Shown: piece by piece, positions 61,901-64,000 of the stretch | How the letters are laid out: every line of letters begins with the position of its first letter | Position numbering within the stretch: position 1 is the first letter of the stretch | Assembly (NCBI GenBank): GCA_013399875.1 | Contig: VXAZ01002373.1 | Span: 124,001-188,000, forward strand | DNA from: Gymnorhina tibicen | Taxonomy: Eukaryota > Chordata > Aves > Passeriformes > Artamidae | Direction of reading: 5' to 3' | DNA length: 64,000 nt | Made by a program: the position numbers and the translations under genes | Notes under the pieces: model-generated | What the model was told of the DNA's origin: nothing | Databases searched by the model: none | What the model saw: only the letters and a program-made list of their open reading frames with translations

Positions 61901-63769
61901 TAGAATAAAATGTGGTCTCACACATAGAACTATTAGCTGAATATTGTCAAACAGTATTATATAACATATGCTGGAAGTGCCTCCATTTAAGAAGCCCACT
62001 GCTGCATGCTACACCTTTCTAGATGTCTGAATATGTTCTAATTAATCTCAACATTGAGTGAAACACAACAGACTCCTATCAGATCTACAAAGACACCAGT
62101 GACTATACAAAAATTATTCTGTATCAAGAGGATGAGAGAACAATCTCTTAGTGAGACAAAGGACTATGGAAAACAGGCCACATTTGCTCCCCCAGGTTAG
62201 AGAACCAGCCCTCGTCGACTCCATAACAAGGGGCAGTTGCACATTATCTACTACACTAACTCTTTTTCCCACTGGGAAACATCATCTTTATCAGTATAAA
62301 ATGGATTTCTCAGCACCACTGATGCTGTGTAAACTGCAGAGGAATTTTAGTGCAGTTATGGGGCTGCAAGCATACCTCTTTCATCACTGTAATTCCCTAA
62401 TACTTTTTCCAACATTTAGAGCAGCGGGATTCAGCATATCAAAACCAAGTCTCATCTCCTTCATTCAACACTACAAACTGCAGTATAGGAGCTCTACCAA
62501 GACTGAACAGTACGAAGTTAGAAATGCTAAAGAACGGCTAATGGCCACAATCCTCTGTGGTTGCCTCACTTACGTAAGCAGCGACAATGGCATGTCCTGA
62601 TACACCGCCACTGTCAGCAGGAGTCACACCTACAGCTTTTGTCACTGGAAACACACACTGCTGTCTAATGAACTGAAGGAGAGCTTAAGAAGCTTAGCAA
62701 GTCAGCCAGCAGAGGAAATATGACTTGAAAGAAGAGTTTATTTGAATAGACCTTCAAATTTTCTGTTTAAGGAGACAAGTTTCAACTAGTTCTACAATTA
62801 TTATCCTGTATATATCTACACAGTAATTTATTATTCTAAAGTATCTAAACTTTTCATGTGGGGGAAGTCCCCCAAACTTTCTCACAAAGAATTACCACAG
62901 TACTTCAGCTAAAAAGTTACCTTTCTTATATTACATTTATAGAATAAAGGAAGAAAATTAAGAAATATTTAGTAATAAACAAAGTTGTGTGAGATATTTG
63001 GTACAATATCAATTTTTTCCAAAATTTTCATAGAACATCAACAGATTTCAGCAATATAAATGCTTTAAAATATGATAGGTTTACTGAGGACTTGAGGCTA
63101 TTGCTTTCCAAGTTTATAATGCAAAGCAAAATAACCTTATAGTGCAGAAACTTTTCATTTCAATTCTGCCCTTTTTAACACTTTTTAAATGAAAAAAAAA
63201 GGGACAGTTTTCCAGGATGTTGGCATATAGGAACTTGTTTATTTCAACTGTTGTGATTTCTAATGCTATTAAATTAGAAAATATAAAACAAGCACATTAA
63301 GAGGCACTAACTTCCCAAAAGAGGTAATGAAAAATGTGGATCTGAAATCAATAATGTATACTATAAATCCTTGATAATAAATCTTGATATTCATTATGTC
63401 CTCAGCTAAAAATCCCACCGCTCTTATGTTGGACAAATTCCACATTAACTTGGCTGAAAAATAAGTTGTTTCCCTAGTGAAGAGAAGATTTCTTGCAAAT
63501 ATGATTAAACTCCAGGAAAAGCACGCAGCACCAACTAAGTGTAAATAATATGATCTCCACCCTAAAGATTTTACAGCCAAGAATTATAAATGCAAGCGAT
63601 CACTGAAGTACCAACCACCCAGGCAATGGGCCCCCCCAAGGAGCCTTTTTGCTTTCTGCAGTAAGTTTTAAATAAATCTTACAGAAAAAGAAGAAAATCC
63701 CTCTATTGTGTTGGGAGGATTATCTGGTTTGAAGTAAGTTATTTTGACTTTCTCACTGTGGTGTTTCAG
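55921..63769. other. Unique AT-rich non-coding stretch
   Basis: No gene, RNA gene or repeat family recognised in this long block. The frame at 62,151-62,600 (plus, 149 codons) is the longest non-repeat frame besides two chance ones, but has no domain, no composition bias typical of bird coding DNA and no splice context. A hairpin-forming AT repeat lies at 59,660-59,740. A C8 run sits at about 63,630. Confidence 0.55.
59705..59740. repeat. AT-rich inverted repeat
   Basis: GTTAGTATAG (59,705-59,714) and CTACACTAAC (59,731-59,740) pair with one mismatch around a 16-nt loop. TTCTATACTAATTAG about 35 bases upstream is a further inverted copy, so three related arms lie within 75 bases. Confidence 0.55.
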
Positions 63770-63917
63770 AGTTTTTCTCTGCTGCCAGCTTCTCGCAGGA
63801 CAAACAGCAACAGAGCTGGCTCTGCCCTGCAGCCAGGCTCAGCTATCCCAGCCTCACAGCCCCATGGTGCTCAGCAAGGCAATGCTTCCCACCTGCAAGC
63901 TCCCTGCAGCTCACAAG
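63770..63917 (+). other. Possible 148-nt exon (very tentative)
   Basis: A tract ending TCTCACTGTGGTGTTTCAG (acceptor at 63,769) precedes a GC-richer block, which ends CTCACAAG|GTGATT (donor at 63,918). An open frame spans it, but the peptide is low-complexity (Ser, Ala, Gln, Pro) with no family. It might be a non-coding or lineage-specific exon. Equally, GC-rich filler between chance splice motifs would look the same. Confidence 0.15.
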
Positions 63918-64000
63918 GTGATTATATACATATATCCAGATGAAAAAGCCTATATATTCTGCTTACTTATAGTAATTACTCCTGTAGAGAGAATATATTC
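63918..64000. other. Right edge of window, AT-rich
   Basis: A short AT-rich tail with ATATACATATATCC and CTATATATTC patches. Nothing is recognisable and the window ends here. Confidence 0.6.

Noticed and set aside
1..64000. CRISPR arrays, operons, phage, insertion sequences, tRNA or rRNA genes
   Set aside because: Looked for and not seen. Repeat content and base texture indicate avian nuclear DNA.

Overview
The window reads as vertebrate, almost certainly avian, nuclear DNA. It is AT-rich and CpG-poor. It carries several copies of the CR1 LINE, including the bird-typical 3' end (a TTCCAACC-type block followed by ATTCTATGATT-like tails), and LTR fragments that I recognise from memory as avian endogenous retrovirus LTRs. 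I cannot name the species. Nothing indicates bacterial, plasmid or phage DNA.

I find no convincing protein-coding exon, tRNA, rRNA or CpG island. Open frames are short (at most about 150 codons), unrelated to each other, often antisense to repeats, and lack recognisable domains. The simplest reading is an intergenic gene desert or the interior of a very large intron.

Layout: 1-9.1 kb is unique sequence with one weak candidate regulatory block near 3.7 kb. 9.15-9.53 kb is a probable ERVL-type solo LTR with visible TATA and AATAAA signals. 9.5-13.1 kb is unique. 13.15-13.41 kb is a CR1 3' end (minus). 14.57-15.06 kb is a 5'-truncated ERV LTR (minus). 15.89-17.34 kb is a long, very old CR1-clade fragment (minus), with a second copy of the same old family at 19.13-19.52 kb. 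Short CR1 tails lie at 18.39, 23.15 and 32.6 kb. A 0.67 kb CR1 piece including the end of the coding region is at 29.85-30.52 kb (minus). Another CR1 3' end is at 40.94-41.16 kb (minus). The first 80 or so bases of the same LTR family seen at 14.6 kb occur at 48.79 kb (plus). A CR1 reverse-transcriptase remnant with a large internal deletion is at 55.39-55.92 kb (plus). The rest is unique AT-rich sequence with short tandem or inverted repeats.

The non-repeat signals most worth testing are: a textbook-looking combined splice acceptor/donor at 21,362/21,363 (possible recursive splice site); three blocks with clustered transcription-factor-like motifs and/or locally retained CpGs (25.3-25.7, 36.2-36.4 and 47.6-47.8 kb) that look like conserved non-coding elements; and a possible 148-nt exon at 63,770-63,917. 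All are inferences from sequence texture and need cross-species alignment or RNA data. I did not find a new biological system here.
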